Position numbers and translations under genes: made by a program. Of a stretch of 5,548 nt of DNA, positions 1 to 5,257 are shown piece by piece. Where the stretch lies: NCBI GenBank assembly GCA_030039095.1, contig JASHQP010000303.1:1-5548 (forward strand), given 5' to 3'. The notes under the pieces were generated by a model. That model made no database searches and was not told the origin of the DNA. It saw nothing but the letters and a program-made list of their open reading frames with translations. Every line of letters begins with the position of its first letter. The stretch's first letter is position 1. The DNA is from Streptosporangiaceae bacterium (lineage in GTDB: Bacteria > Actinomycetota > Actinomycetes > Streptosporangiales > Streptosporangiaceae).

Positions 1-986
1 GGCCCTTGTCGACACCGAATTACTCGACGCTGGCGCAGCAGGCGGTGCACACTGTCCCCGGCGGGATCAAGGTCTTCGCGGGCCAGCGGGCCGAGGGCTT
101 CTACGTCGACCTCGGAGCGATCTTCGACCTCGGCGACCTGCGGCCGTTCGAGCAGCTGCATGCCCAGTACGGGATGAACGTCTTCTCCGCCGCCGCGGGC
201 GGCGTCAACGCCACCGCTCAGCTGAACGTGCACTCCATCGCCATCCAGGTACCGATCTCGCAGCTGCTGTCAGGCGGTCGCAGCGCCAGCGCGTCCGCCT
301 CAGGCTCGGTGATCGGCGTGTGGACGTCGGCCAGCAGGCAGACAGCCCGGGTGTGGGACGCCAGCCAGGGGAAGAACGTGTTCAGCGGCCCGTTCTACCA
401 GGTGTCTCGCCTGGCCAACCCGCTGTTCAACGAGGTCCTCGTCCCGCTGGGGAAGAAGGACCAGTGGAACTCCCTGCCCCCGTCGGACGACAAGCGGTTC
501 GCGTCCGGTGTCACCAGCCCGGAGCTGGCCGCGCTGCTGCCCGCCCTGTACCCCGGCGTGTTCCCGAACCTCGCCGCGCTGAACGAGTCCGGCAAGCCCA
601 GGGCCGACCTAGCGGCGATCCTGCTCACCGGTATCCCGTCGGGTGTCGTCTCCGGGTTCCAGAACTACACCGGGTCCGTCCAGGCGGACATGATGCGGCT
701 GAACACCGCCATCCCCCCGTCCGCCAGCCCGAACCCGCTCGGCATCCTCGGCGGCGACCTAGCCGGGTTCCCGAACGGCCGCCGCGTGTTCGACGACGTG
801 GTCAGCGTGGAACTGCGTGCCATCGCCGGAGCGACGGTGCCGCTGGTGGACAAGACGTACACCCCGGATCCCGCGGCCGGCCAGGTGACCGACGGGCTGA
901 CGCAGAGCAGCGTCCCGGCCGGGTTCCTCGACTCGTTCCCCTACCTTGGCAACCCGTACAGCGGCTTCGATACGCCGGCGAAGTGA
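1..986 (+). CDS. DUF4331 family protein, C-terminal part (5' end outside window)
   Basis: This is the C-terminal ~328 residues of a DUF4331 protein. The reading frame is open to the left edge (first full codon at position 3), and the TTG at position 6 lies inside a conserved family segment, so the true start is upstream. Family-typical wording is visible: STPNY near the left edge, then GGIKVFAGQRAEGFYVDLGA, then FDLGDLRP, and near the end FPYLGNPYSGFD. From memory, full-length members are roughly 450-550 residues, so about a third is missing. The missing N-terminus, where the family usually carries its SSHREAP-like motif and any export signal, cannot be judged. The family has no established biochemical function. 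The stop overlaps the start of the next gene (986), implying one transcript and coupled translation. Family assignment is confident; function is unknown. Confidence 0.9.
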   Translation, partial: PLSTPNYSTLAQQAVHTVPGGIKVFAGQRAEGFYVDLGAIFDLGDLRPFEQLHAQYGMNVFSAAAGGVNATAQLNVHSIAIQVPISQLLSGGRSASASASGSVIGVWTSASRQTARVWDASQGKNVFSGPFYQVSRLANPLFNEVLVPLGKKDQWNSLPPSDDKRFASGVTSPELAALLPALYPGVFPNLAALNESGKPRADLAAILLTGIPSGVVSGFQNYTGSVQADMMRLNTAIPPSASPNPLGILGGDLAGFPNGRRVFDDVVSVELRAIAGATVPLVDKTYTPDPAAGQVTDGLTQSSVPAGFLDSFPYLGNPYSGFDTPAK

Positions 987-1339
987 TGACCGTGAGCCAC
1001 ACCCACCCCGAAGGCGCGGCGGACGGTCACGCCACCGGTGCCACCGGAGCCGGCAGCGTGGTCCTCGAACTGGGTGGCGACATCGGCGCCCTCGTCCTGC
1101 ACGTTCCCGCCCGGCTTCACGGCACTGAGATCGAGATCAGCCCCGAGGGCGACGGCCCGCACGGGCACCGCACCCACTCACTGGTCCGGGAGCGCGTCAC
1201 CGCCGCAGGGACCAGCTACGCCGCGGTCTACCCGGGAGTCCCGGCCGGCCGCTACACGATCTGGGGGGAGGACGGAGCTCCTGTGGGAACGGCTGTCATC
1301 TCCGGGGGAGAGGCGGCCACCTTCCGCTGGCCCGAGTAG
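986..1339 (+). CDS. Small conserved hypothetical protein, partner of the DUF4331 gene
   Basis: This encodes 117 residues from an ATG whose A is the last base of the upstream stop codon, a classic coupled overlap; no strong Shine-Dalgarno is needed or seen. A GTG two codons later is an alternative start. There is no signal peptide or membrane helix. The N-terminus is polar and contains His5, His7 and His15. A second histidine cluster (His59, His61, His64, within PHGHRTH) sits mid-protein. The rest alternates short hydrophobic strands with glycine and proline turns and ends YPGVPAGRYTIW, then FRWPE. That pattern suggests a small beta-sandwich of the carboxypeptidase-regulatory or transthyretin-like kind, but this is inference from pattern only. 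I recall similar short proteins beside DUF4331 genes in other actinobacteria. No function is assigned; the histidines could bind a metal but do not form a recognised site. Confidence 0.8.
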   Translation: MTVSHTHPEGAADGHATGATGAGSVVLELGGDIGALVLHVPARLHGTEIEISPEGDGPHGHRTHSLVRERVTAAGTSYAAVYPGVPAGRYTIWGEDGAPVGTAVISGGEAATFRWPE

Positions 1340-1369
1340 ACACGGATCCTACGGTGAGAGTGAATCGCG

Positions 1370-1404
1370 CCGCCCGCCCGAGCCACCCCGGCTCGGGCGG
1401 GCGG
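1370..1404. terminator. Perfect 15-bp GC hairpin between convergent genes
   Basis: The left arm at 1370-1384 (ccgcccgcccgagcc) is exactly complementary to the right arm at 1390-1404, with a 5-nt loop (acccc). It lies 30 bp after the stop of the small hypothetical gene and 10 bp beyond the stop of the - strand anti-sigma gene, so it probably ends transcription from both sides. There is no long U tract on either strand, which is common for actinobacterial terminators. Confidence 0.85.
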
Positions 1405-1414
1405 TTCCGTGTTC

Positions 1415-2182
1415 TCAGGCGGTCAGCCTGATGACCACGATCGGGGCGGTGGTGGGTGCGCTCGACCCGCCCGCGGGCTCGACCGTCACGCAGACCCTGT
1501 CGCCGGCGGACAGCCCCGAGGCGAGCACAGGGGAGGTCTTTCCGCCGACCGCCGGCGGAACCAGTCCCGCGGGCCGGGTGGTCTTGCCCACGAACCACAG
1601 CTCGTAGACGTGCGCCGCCGTCAGCGGGCGCAGCCCGGTGCTGGTGAAGACCATCTTCCCCTGGCGCACCGCCGCGACGACGGTGACGCGGCCGCCAGCG
1701 GACGTCGGAACCGACACCAGCCGGGCGCCGGGCGCGGTCAGGACGGCGGAGATCGCCTGCGCCCGGGCCTGGGCGGCGGACTGCCCGTGCCGGGCCGATA
1801 CCGTGATGCCGCCCAGCACCGCGGCGGCCGCGAGGCCCGCCGCTCCAGCGGCTAGTGCCAGCCGGGGCAGCCACGGGGAACGTGACGTGCGGCTCTTCCT
1901 CGCTTCGCGCCCCGCCTGTCGCGCGGGAACCTCCGGAGGCAGCTGCTGGATGACGGTCACGGCGGCCAGAACGTGGTCCCGCAGTCCGGCCGGCGGCACC
2001 GCCGTGGCGGCCTCTGCCAGCACGGCGGTCACGGCCGCGAATCCGCGGACCTCGTCCTGGCAGGATGCGCAGCCGCGCAGGTGCCGCTCGAACCGCTCCT
2101 GTTCGGTGCCTTCGAGGGCGTCCAGCGCGTACGCCCCTGCGAGCGAGTGCGGATGCTCGCGCCGCGGTATCGCCAGCTTCAT
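1415..2182 (-). CDS. RskA-family membrane anti-sigma factor (zinc-type)
   Basis: This protein of 255 residues binds and inhibits an ECF sigma factor at the membrane, almost certainly the one encoded divergently. Domains in order: a cytoplasmic anti-sigma domain (about 8-80) with the zinc signature His34-x3-Cys38-x2-Cys41 and the upstream His12 and GAYALDAL helix; a basic linker (about 84-102); one transmembrane helix (about 104-129); and an extracytoplasmic RskA C-terminal domain (about 138-255) with VYELWFV at 192-198 and a VEPAGGS segment near the end. Length and order match M. tuberculosis RskA. The ATG at 2182 is chosen because GGAGGTGA lies just upstream (2194-2187) with a 4-nt gap, and the homology begins there; 35 additional open codons upstream are not family-like. 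In this family, release of sigma normally proceeds by regulated proteolysis. Confidence 0.93.
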   Translation of the reverse strand: MKLAIPRREHPHSLAGAYALDALEGTEQERFERHLRGCASCQDEVRGFAAVTAVLAEAATAVPPAGLRDHVLAAVTVIQQLPPEVPARQAGREARKSRTSRSPWLPRLALAAGAAGLAAAAVLGGITVSARHGQSAAQARAQAISAVLTAPGARLVSVPTSAGGRVTVVAAVRQGKMVFTSTGLRPLTAAHVYELWFVGKTTRPAGLVPPAVGGKTSPVLASGLSAGDRVCVTVEPAGGSSAPTTAPIVVIRLTA

Positions 2183-2186
2183 CAGC

Positions 2187-2194
2187 TCACCTCC
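2187..2194 (-). promoter_or_regulatory. Ribosome binding site fixing the anti-sigma start
   Basis: On the - strand this reads GGAGGTGA, a near-perfect complement of the 16S rRNA tail, four bases before the ATG at 2182. It decides the start over the in-frame ATG 105 bases further upstream. Confidence 0.85.
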
Positions 2195-2245
2195 GGGCAG
2201 TCTCGCGGCCGGAAGGACCTGATAACTTGCGCATCCACGCCACTT

Positions 2246-2272
2246 ATTCGGAGCCGCGGCCCGGCCGGATCG
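2246..2272 (-). promoter_or_regulatory. Putative SigK-type promoter of the anti-sigma gene
   Basis: On the - strand a CGATCC box (2272-2267) is followed after 15 bp by CCGAAT (2251-2246). The consensus I recall for mycobacterial SigK promoters is CCATCC-N15-17-CCGAAT, so 11 of 12 bases match with allowed spacing. Transcription would start near 2239, giving a leader of about 57 nt before the anti-sigma ATG. The position is appropriate for negative feedback by the divergently encoded sigma factor. The match is seen in the sequence; its use by this sigma factor is inference. Confidence 0.5.
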
Positions 2273-2324
2273 GCTCGGCCTCGGCAAAGCAGCTGAGCGG
2301 CTGGTGGTGGGCAGCGGAACGCCG

Positions 2325-2337
2325 TACTGTCTACTAT
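2325..2337 (+). promoter_or_regulatory. Possible -10 region of the sigma gene (leaderless GTG)
   Basis: TACTGT (2325-2330) and the overlapping-range TACTAT (2332-2337) both fit the actinobacterial TANNNT -10 pattern. Using the first, transcription would start at or next to the GTG at 2338, giving a leaderless mRNA. That would explain why no Shine-Dalgarno precedes this GTG. The -35 region (around 2302-2307, tggtgg) is poor, so this is tentative. Confidence 0.3.
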
Positions 2338-2928
2338 GTGGCGATTTCGAGTGATCGCGACGCGTTGCTGCTGGCGCGCGTTCGGGCCGGTGATGATTCG
2401 GCGCTCGCCGTCGTCTACGACGAGCACGCCGGCCTGGTGTATGGGCTGGCCCGCCGGGTGACCCGGGACGAGGAACTCGCCCGCGACATCACCCAGGAGG
2501 TGTTCGCGTATCTCTGGGAGAAACCCGCCCGGGTCGATCTGAGCCGCGGGTCGCTGCGCACCTACCTCGCGACCCTGGCGCACCGGCGGGCCGTCGACGA
2601 GGTCCGGCGGCACGAGGCGCGGTTGCGGGCGGAGACCGCGGCTGGGGTAACGGGGCAAGAAGAAGAGGACGGCCCGGAGACCCGCGTGGTCGCCGAGGCC
2701 GCGCGGACCTGGCGCGGGCAACGCCTGTCCGAGCTGCTCGGCAGGCTGCCGTCCGAGCAGAGGGCGGCGGTGCAGCTCGCCTACTATGAAGGCTTTACAT
2801 ATGTGCAGGTCGCGCGGAAACTGGGCATTCCCGAGGGGACGGCGAAGTACCGGCTGCGGGCCGCGCTCATGAAGCTGCGAACGCTGCTCGCCGACGAGAC
2901 GGATGAGGCAAGGGAGGCGATCTCATGA
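2338..2928 (+). CDS. ECF-type sigma-70 family RNA polymerase sigma factor
   Basis: This 196-residue protein directs RNA polymerase to a specific promoter set. Sigma region 2 spans about residues 24-93, including DITQEVF at 50-56 and the following W60, R74-T75-Y76 and RRAVDEVRR (83-91) segment of the -10 binding surface. An acidic linker (about 105-122) follows. Region 4 covers about 130-183, with LGRLPSEQRAAVQLAYYEG and a helix-turn-helix ending GTAKYRLR (167-174), where most relatives have GTVKSRL. No region 1.1 or 3 is present, and length is normal for ECF factors. The start GTG at 2338 is chosen because homology begins just after it and the upstream in-frame sequence (GWWWAAERR) is not family-like; no Shine-Dalgarno is visible. 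The gene is divergent from its likely RskA anti-sigma and overlaps the next gene by four bases. Subgroup resembles SigK/RskA systems by context; this is not proven. Confidence 0.93.
   Translation: MAISSDRDALLLARVRAGDDSALAVVYDEHAGLVYGLARRVTRDEELARDITQEVFAYLWEKPARVDLSRGSLRTYLATLAHRRAVDEVRRHEARLRAETAAGVTGQEEEDGPETRVVAEAARTWRGQRLSELLGRLPSEQRAAVQLAYYEGFTYVQVARKLGIPEGTAKYRLRAALMKLRTLLADETDEAREAIS
2912..2917 (+). promoter_or_regulatory. Ribosome binding site inside the sigma gene
   Basis: GGGAGG lies within the last codons of the sigma gene, 7 nt before the overlapping ATG at 2925. It supports that start and indicates tight co-expression of the MDMPI protein with sigma. Confidence 0.75.
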
Positions 2929-3920
2929 CTGGCACGCCATTTGACGATGAGATTGCTGCCCTGCTCACCCTCGACGCGCTCCAGCCCGGCGAGCAGGACG
3001 GTGCCGGGCTGAGTGCCCATGAGCTGCCGCCGGGGCTGGCCAGTGCCGCGGCCCTGCTGGCCGAGCAGACGGTCATCGACCCGCCTCCGGGGCTGCGGGC
3101 CGACACTCTGGCCCGTGCCATGTCCGCCCGGGTGCCTGGCCGGCCCCTCGACGCGGCCCGGCCGTGCGAGCCGGCGGTCGCGTTCAGCCGCACCGTGGCC
3201 GACCTGGACGGACTGCTGCGCTCGCTCACCGGTGACGAATGGAACGCGCCCGCTCATGCCGAGCATGGCCGGGTACGCGACGTGGCCGCGCACCTGGTCG
3301 GCGTGGAAGAGCTCGTGCTGCGCTGGCTTGACCCGGACGACACCGTGCCGGACCTGCCGGACCACATCGCGGCGACACGGCCCGTCGTCGAGGCGCTCGC
3401 CGCCGCCGACCCGAGTGATATCGCTCGGCAATGGCACGCGGGAGCCCAGGCGGTGGCATCCGCCGCCGGGGACCGCGATCGGCCGGTGGTCTTCCACGAC
3501 ATCACCATCAGTGTCGACCAGCTCCTGGTCGCGCGCACGGCTGAGCTGTGGGCGCACGCCATCGATATCTGCCGGGCCACGGGGCGCCCGCTGCCGGAAC
3601 TGGACATGGAGCGCATGGCGACCTTGTGCGCGGCGCTGATCGCCGCCGTGCCGCTCGCCATGGCCTACCGGGGCACGACCGCGCCGGGCCGGGCCGCCCG
3701 TTTCGTCCTCACCGGGCCGGCCGGCGGCACATGGACCGTGCCCCTCGCGCCGCAGGGGCAGGCTGCCGAGCCGGAAGTCACGATCGTCACCGACGCCGTC
3801 GGCTTCTGCCTGGTCGCGGTCCGTCGGCTGCCCCTGGACCAGCTGGATGCCGCCATCGAAGGCGACCGCGAACTGAGTGACCTTGTTCTTACGTCACTCG
3901 ATGCCCTGGCCCGGGACTGA
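2925..3920 (+). CDS. MDMPI/DinB-fold protein with degenerate anti-sigma-like N-terminus
   Basis: The 331 residues fall into three parts. Residues 1-75 resemble the start of RskA-type anti-sigma factors: LTLDALQPGEQ (14-24), then LLAE (44-47) and PPPGLRADTLARA (53-65), mirroring LDALEGTEQ and PPAGLRDHVLAA in the neighbouring anti-sigma. The zinc motif HxxxCxxC is absent. Residues about 83-225 are a mycothiol-dependent maleylpyruvate isomerase-type DinB bundle. The expected metal triad is visible: His123 (DVAAHLVG), Glu207 and His211 (TAELWAHAID). Residues about 255-330 match the MDMPI C-terminal, SCP2-like domain, ending with the IEGD segment. No membrane helix or signal peptide is present, so it should be cytoplasmic. 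The ATGA overlap with sigma and the GGGAGG site support this start. A genuine isomerase role is unlikely in this context; I infer a sigma-linked regulator or thiol/metal-dependent sensor. Confidence 0.88.
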   Translation: MTGTPFDDEIAALLTLDALQPGEQDGAGLSAHELPPGLASAAALLAEQTVIDPPPGLRADTLARAMSARVPGRPLDAARPCEPAVAFSRTVADLDGLLRSLTGDEWNAPAHAEHGRVRDVAAHLVGVEELVLRWLDPDDTVPDLPDHIAATRPVVEALAAADPSDIARQWHAGAQAVASAAGDRDRPVVFHDITISVDQLLVARTAELWAHAIDICRATGRPLPELDMERMATLCAALIAAVPLAMAYRGTTAPGRAARFVLTGPAGGTWTVPLAPQGQAAEPEVTIVTDAVGFCLVAVRRLPLDQLDAAIEGDRELSDLVLTSLDALARD

Positions 3921-3965
3921 CCGGCCTCCTGGCCGGCCGGGGGCATGGGGCGGCTCGGACCGCCC
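3921..3965 (+). terminator. Two adjacent GC hairpins after the MDMPI gene
   Basis: Immediately after the stop codon, ccggcc (3921-3926) pairs with ggccgg (3931-3936) around a tcct loop. Then gggcgg (3948-3953) pairs with ccgccc (3960-3965) around a 6-nt loop. Stems are only 6 bp and no U tract follows, so termination is plausible but weakly supported; read-through into the next gene remains possible. Confidence 0.35.
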
Positions 3966-3995
3966 GGGTAGCGCCCGCACGTCGGAGGCGTCGCC

Positions 3996-4031
3996 GGCCA
4001 CCGCCTGAACCGCGGCCACCGCCTGAACCGC
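3996..4031. repeat. Tandem 18-bp repeat, two exact copies
   Basis: The unit ggccaccgcctgaaccgc occurs at 3996-4013 and again, identical, at 4014-4031, in the 138-bp gap before the membrane protein gene. A third copy would begin with ggc at 4032 but diverges at once. It could be a replication-slippage duplication or a paired protein binding site 18 bp apart. Confidence 0.9.
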
Positions 4032-4058
4032 GGCGGCCGCAGAGCCGTGCAATGAGGT

Positions 4059-5027
4059 ATGAGCACGTCGTACCGCCCTCACCACCAGCGGCACGTGCAG
4101 CGGAGGCCGGATGCAGGGCACCCGGGCTTTCCGAATCGCTCAAATCGTGCGAATCACCTGCTGCGGACACGGCAGGCACTTGCCCTGCGGGTCGCCGGGG
4201 CCGGGCTGCTCGTGGTCACCGGTGCGATCCACCTTGACCTGTACCTGACCGGTTACCGGACAATTCCGACGATCGGCGTGCTGTTCCTGCTGCAGGTCAT
4301 TGCCGCCTTCGTGCTCGCCGCGGTGGTGCTGCTCGGCAGCCGACTCGCCGCCGCGGCTGGGGCGCTGTTCATGCTGTCCACCCTGGGCGGCTACCTGCTG
4401 TCGATCTGGTTCGGGCTGTTCAGCTTCCGCGAGGTTCGCACCACAGCCGGGGTCGTGGCCGGGCTGATCGAGGTCGCGGGATTCGCGGTCCTGGCCGCGT
4501 TCATGCTGACCCCGGGGCCGCAGCACGCCGCGCACGGCCTGGCCAGGGCTCCTGAACGCCTGCCCGGCGCCCGGGCGCCGGTCGGCGGGGTCTCGGTGCT
4601 GGCCCTGATCTTGCTCGGGGTCGCGGTTGCCGGAGCGGCCACCGCGCCGAGCGCCCCAGCGGCGGCGTCATCCTCGTCGGCGGCTTCCGGGCAGGTACTG
4701 AAGACGATCCAGATCAAGGGCGTGACCGTGCTCACCAACTCCAAGGGCATGACGCTGTACTGGTTCGCCCCGGACACGTCGACGACGTCAGCCTGCTACG
4801 GGAGCTGCGCGGCCTACTGGCCGCCGGTCTATGGCGCGCAGAAGGCCGGACCCGGTGTCACCGGCACGCTCGGCACGATCAAGCGCACCGACGGGACGAT
4901 CCAGGCCACGTACGACGGGCACCCGCTGTACACCTACATCGGCGACAGCCACCCCGGCCAGGCCACCGGGAACGACATCAACCTCAACGGCGGCTACTGG
5001 TACGAAGTCCACGTCTCCGGCGGCTGA
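4059..5027 (+). CDS. Membrane protein with C-terminal COG4315 'secreted repeat' domain
   Basis: Of 322 residues, about 1-42 are basic and cytoplasmic. Hydrophobic helices follow at about 43-63, 70-92, 96-120 and 130-150, and a fifth at 176-196. A short Ala/Ser/Pro linker leads to an extracytoplasmic domain (about 212-319) of the COG4315/PF03640 type. Its hallmarks are LYWFAPD (233-239), CYGSC (246-250) followed by AAYWPPV, then GHPLYTYIGD (287-296) and GGYWYEV near the end. Cys246 and Cys250 are likely to form a disulfide outside the cell. The family's function is unsettled; many members are lipoproteins or envelope proteins. Here the domain is tethered by a multi-helix anchor instead of a lipobox. 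The start is uncertain: the ATG at 4059 has GAGGT directly abutting it, with no useful gap, and GTG at 4095 is an alternative that keeps all helices. Confidence 0.88.
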   Translation: MSTSYRPHHQRHVQRRPDAGHPGFPNRSNRANHLLRTRQALALRVAGAGLLVVTGAIHLDLYLTGYRTIPTIGVLFLLQVIAAFVLAAVVLLGSRLAAAAGALFMLSTLGGYLLSIWFGLFSFREVRTTAGVVAGLIEVAGFAVLAAFMLTPGPQHAAHGLARAPERLPGARAPVGGVSVLALILLGVAVAGAATAPSAPAAASSSSAASGQVLKTIQIKGVTVLTNSKGMTLYWFAPDTSTTSACYGSCAAYWPPVYGAQKAGPGVTGTLGTIKRTDGTIQATYDGHPLYTYIGDSHPGQATGNDINLNGGYWYEVHVSGG

Positions 5028-5206
5028 ACCGTTCGGTCCCGTACCACCAGTCCCACCAGTCCCACCCAGGCTCCGCCCAGCAGCGTGAAACCTTCCCTGT
5101 TCAGGATTTCGCCGGGCCTTGGGTACGCGCCGTCAGAAAAATCCAGAAATTCTTGCTCGTGCCCGGTTACCACCGCCAAGGTCCCGGAATTGTCGGACCC
5201 CTGCTC

Positions 5207-5212
5207 TATCAT
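5207..5212 (+). promoter_or_regulatory. Possible -10 box (TATCAT) of the DUF222-type gene
   Basis: TATCAT fits the TANNNT -10 pattern in an otherwise GC-rich region and would start transcription near 5219, about 39 nt before the ATG at 5258. No convincing -35 box is seen (ccggaa at 5184-5189 at 17-bp spacing), as is common in actinobacteria. Confidence 0.4.
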
Positions 5213-5227
5213 CGAACTAACAGTCGA
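5212..5227. promoter_or_regulatory. Partial LexA-like (SOS box) palindrome
   Basis: The sequence TCGAACTAACAGTCGA has the actinobacterial SOS-box layout TCGAAC-N4-GTTCGA. The left half is perfect and the right half matches 4 of 6 bases (AGTCGA). It overlaps the end of the putative -10 box and the predicted start of transcription, a position suited to repression. Members of the related 13E12/DUF222 family in M. tuberculosis are, as I recall, among LexA-controlled genes. The two mismatches keep this tentative. Confidence 0.35.
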
Positions 5228-5240
5228 ATAGTGCTCGATG

Positions 5241-5246
5241 AGGAGG
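5241..5246 (+). promoter_or_regulatory. Ribosome binding site of the DUF222-type gene
   Basis: AGGAGG lies 11 nt before the ATG at 5258. The gap is longer than usual, but the site favours this ATG over the upstream in-frame GTG at 5231, which the site follows. Confidence 0.55.
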
Positions 5247-5257
5247 GTCCCGGGGTC

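Larger units (their letters stand above)
5028..5257. other. Intergenic stretch, less GC-rich than its surroundings
   Basis: These 230 bp contain no supported gene. A short tandem repeat of the 9-nt unit ccaccagtc (two copies, 5044-5061, then a partial one) is at the left end. A notably A/T-rich patch lies around 5134-5154 (gaaaaatccagaaattc). The right part holds a probable promoter and a palindromic site for the DUF222-type gene. No clear terminator hairpin follows the membrane protein gene. Confidence 0.6.

Noticed and set aside
320..985. Upstream extension of the frame of the small hypothetical protein, inside the DUF4331 gene
   Set aside because: The extension is Arg/Pro/Gly-rich out-of-frame translation of the DUF4331 gene; real protein-like sequence starts at the coupled ATG at 986.
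1409..1855. + strand open frames opposite the anti-sigma gene
   Set aside because: They are Arg/Gly/Ala-rich shadow translations of a clearly recognised - strand gene.
2065..2337. Upstream extension of the sigma factor frame
   Set aside because: It runs through the divergent anti-sigma gene on the opposite strand and has no sigma-like sequence before the GTG at 2338.
2316..2340. GGAAC at 2316-2320 as the -35 box of a sigma-E-like ECF promoter for the sigma gene
   Set aside because: No acceptable -10 (GTT or CGTC type) occurs at 16-18 bp spacing; the position falls on the GTG start itself.
4131..4136. CCGAAT on the + strand as a second SigK-type -10 box for the membrane protein gene
   Set aside because: It lies inside the proposed coding region and the expected -35 position holds ggatgc-like sequence, not CCATCC.
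5044..5067. Nine-base repeat ccaccagtc as a CRISPR-like or regulatory array
   Set aside because: There are only two full tandem copies without spacers; it looks like simple slippage.
4994..5214. - strand open frame across the intergenic stretch, from an ATG at 5214 (about 72 residues) or further upstream
   Set aside because: Third codon positions are far richer in A/T than real genes here, there is no Shine-Dalgarno, no recognisable motif, and its end overlaps the membrane protein gene while the longer version overlaps the DUF222-type gene.
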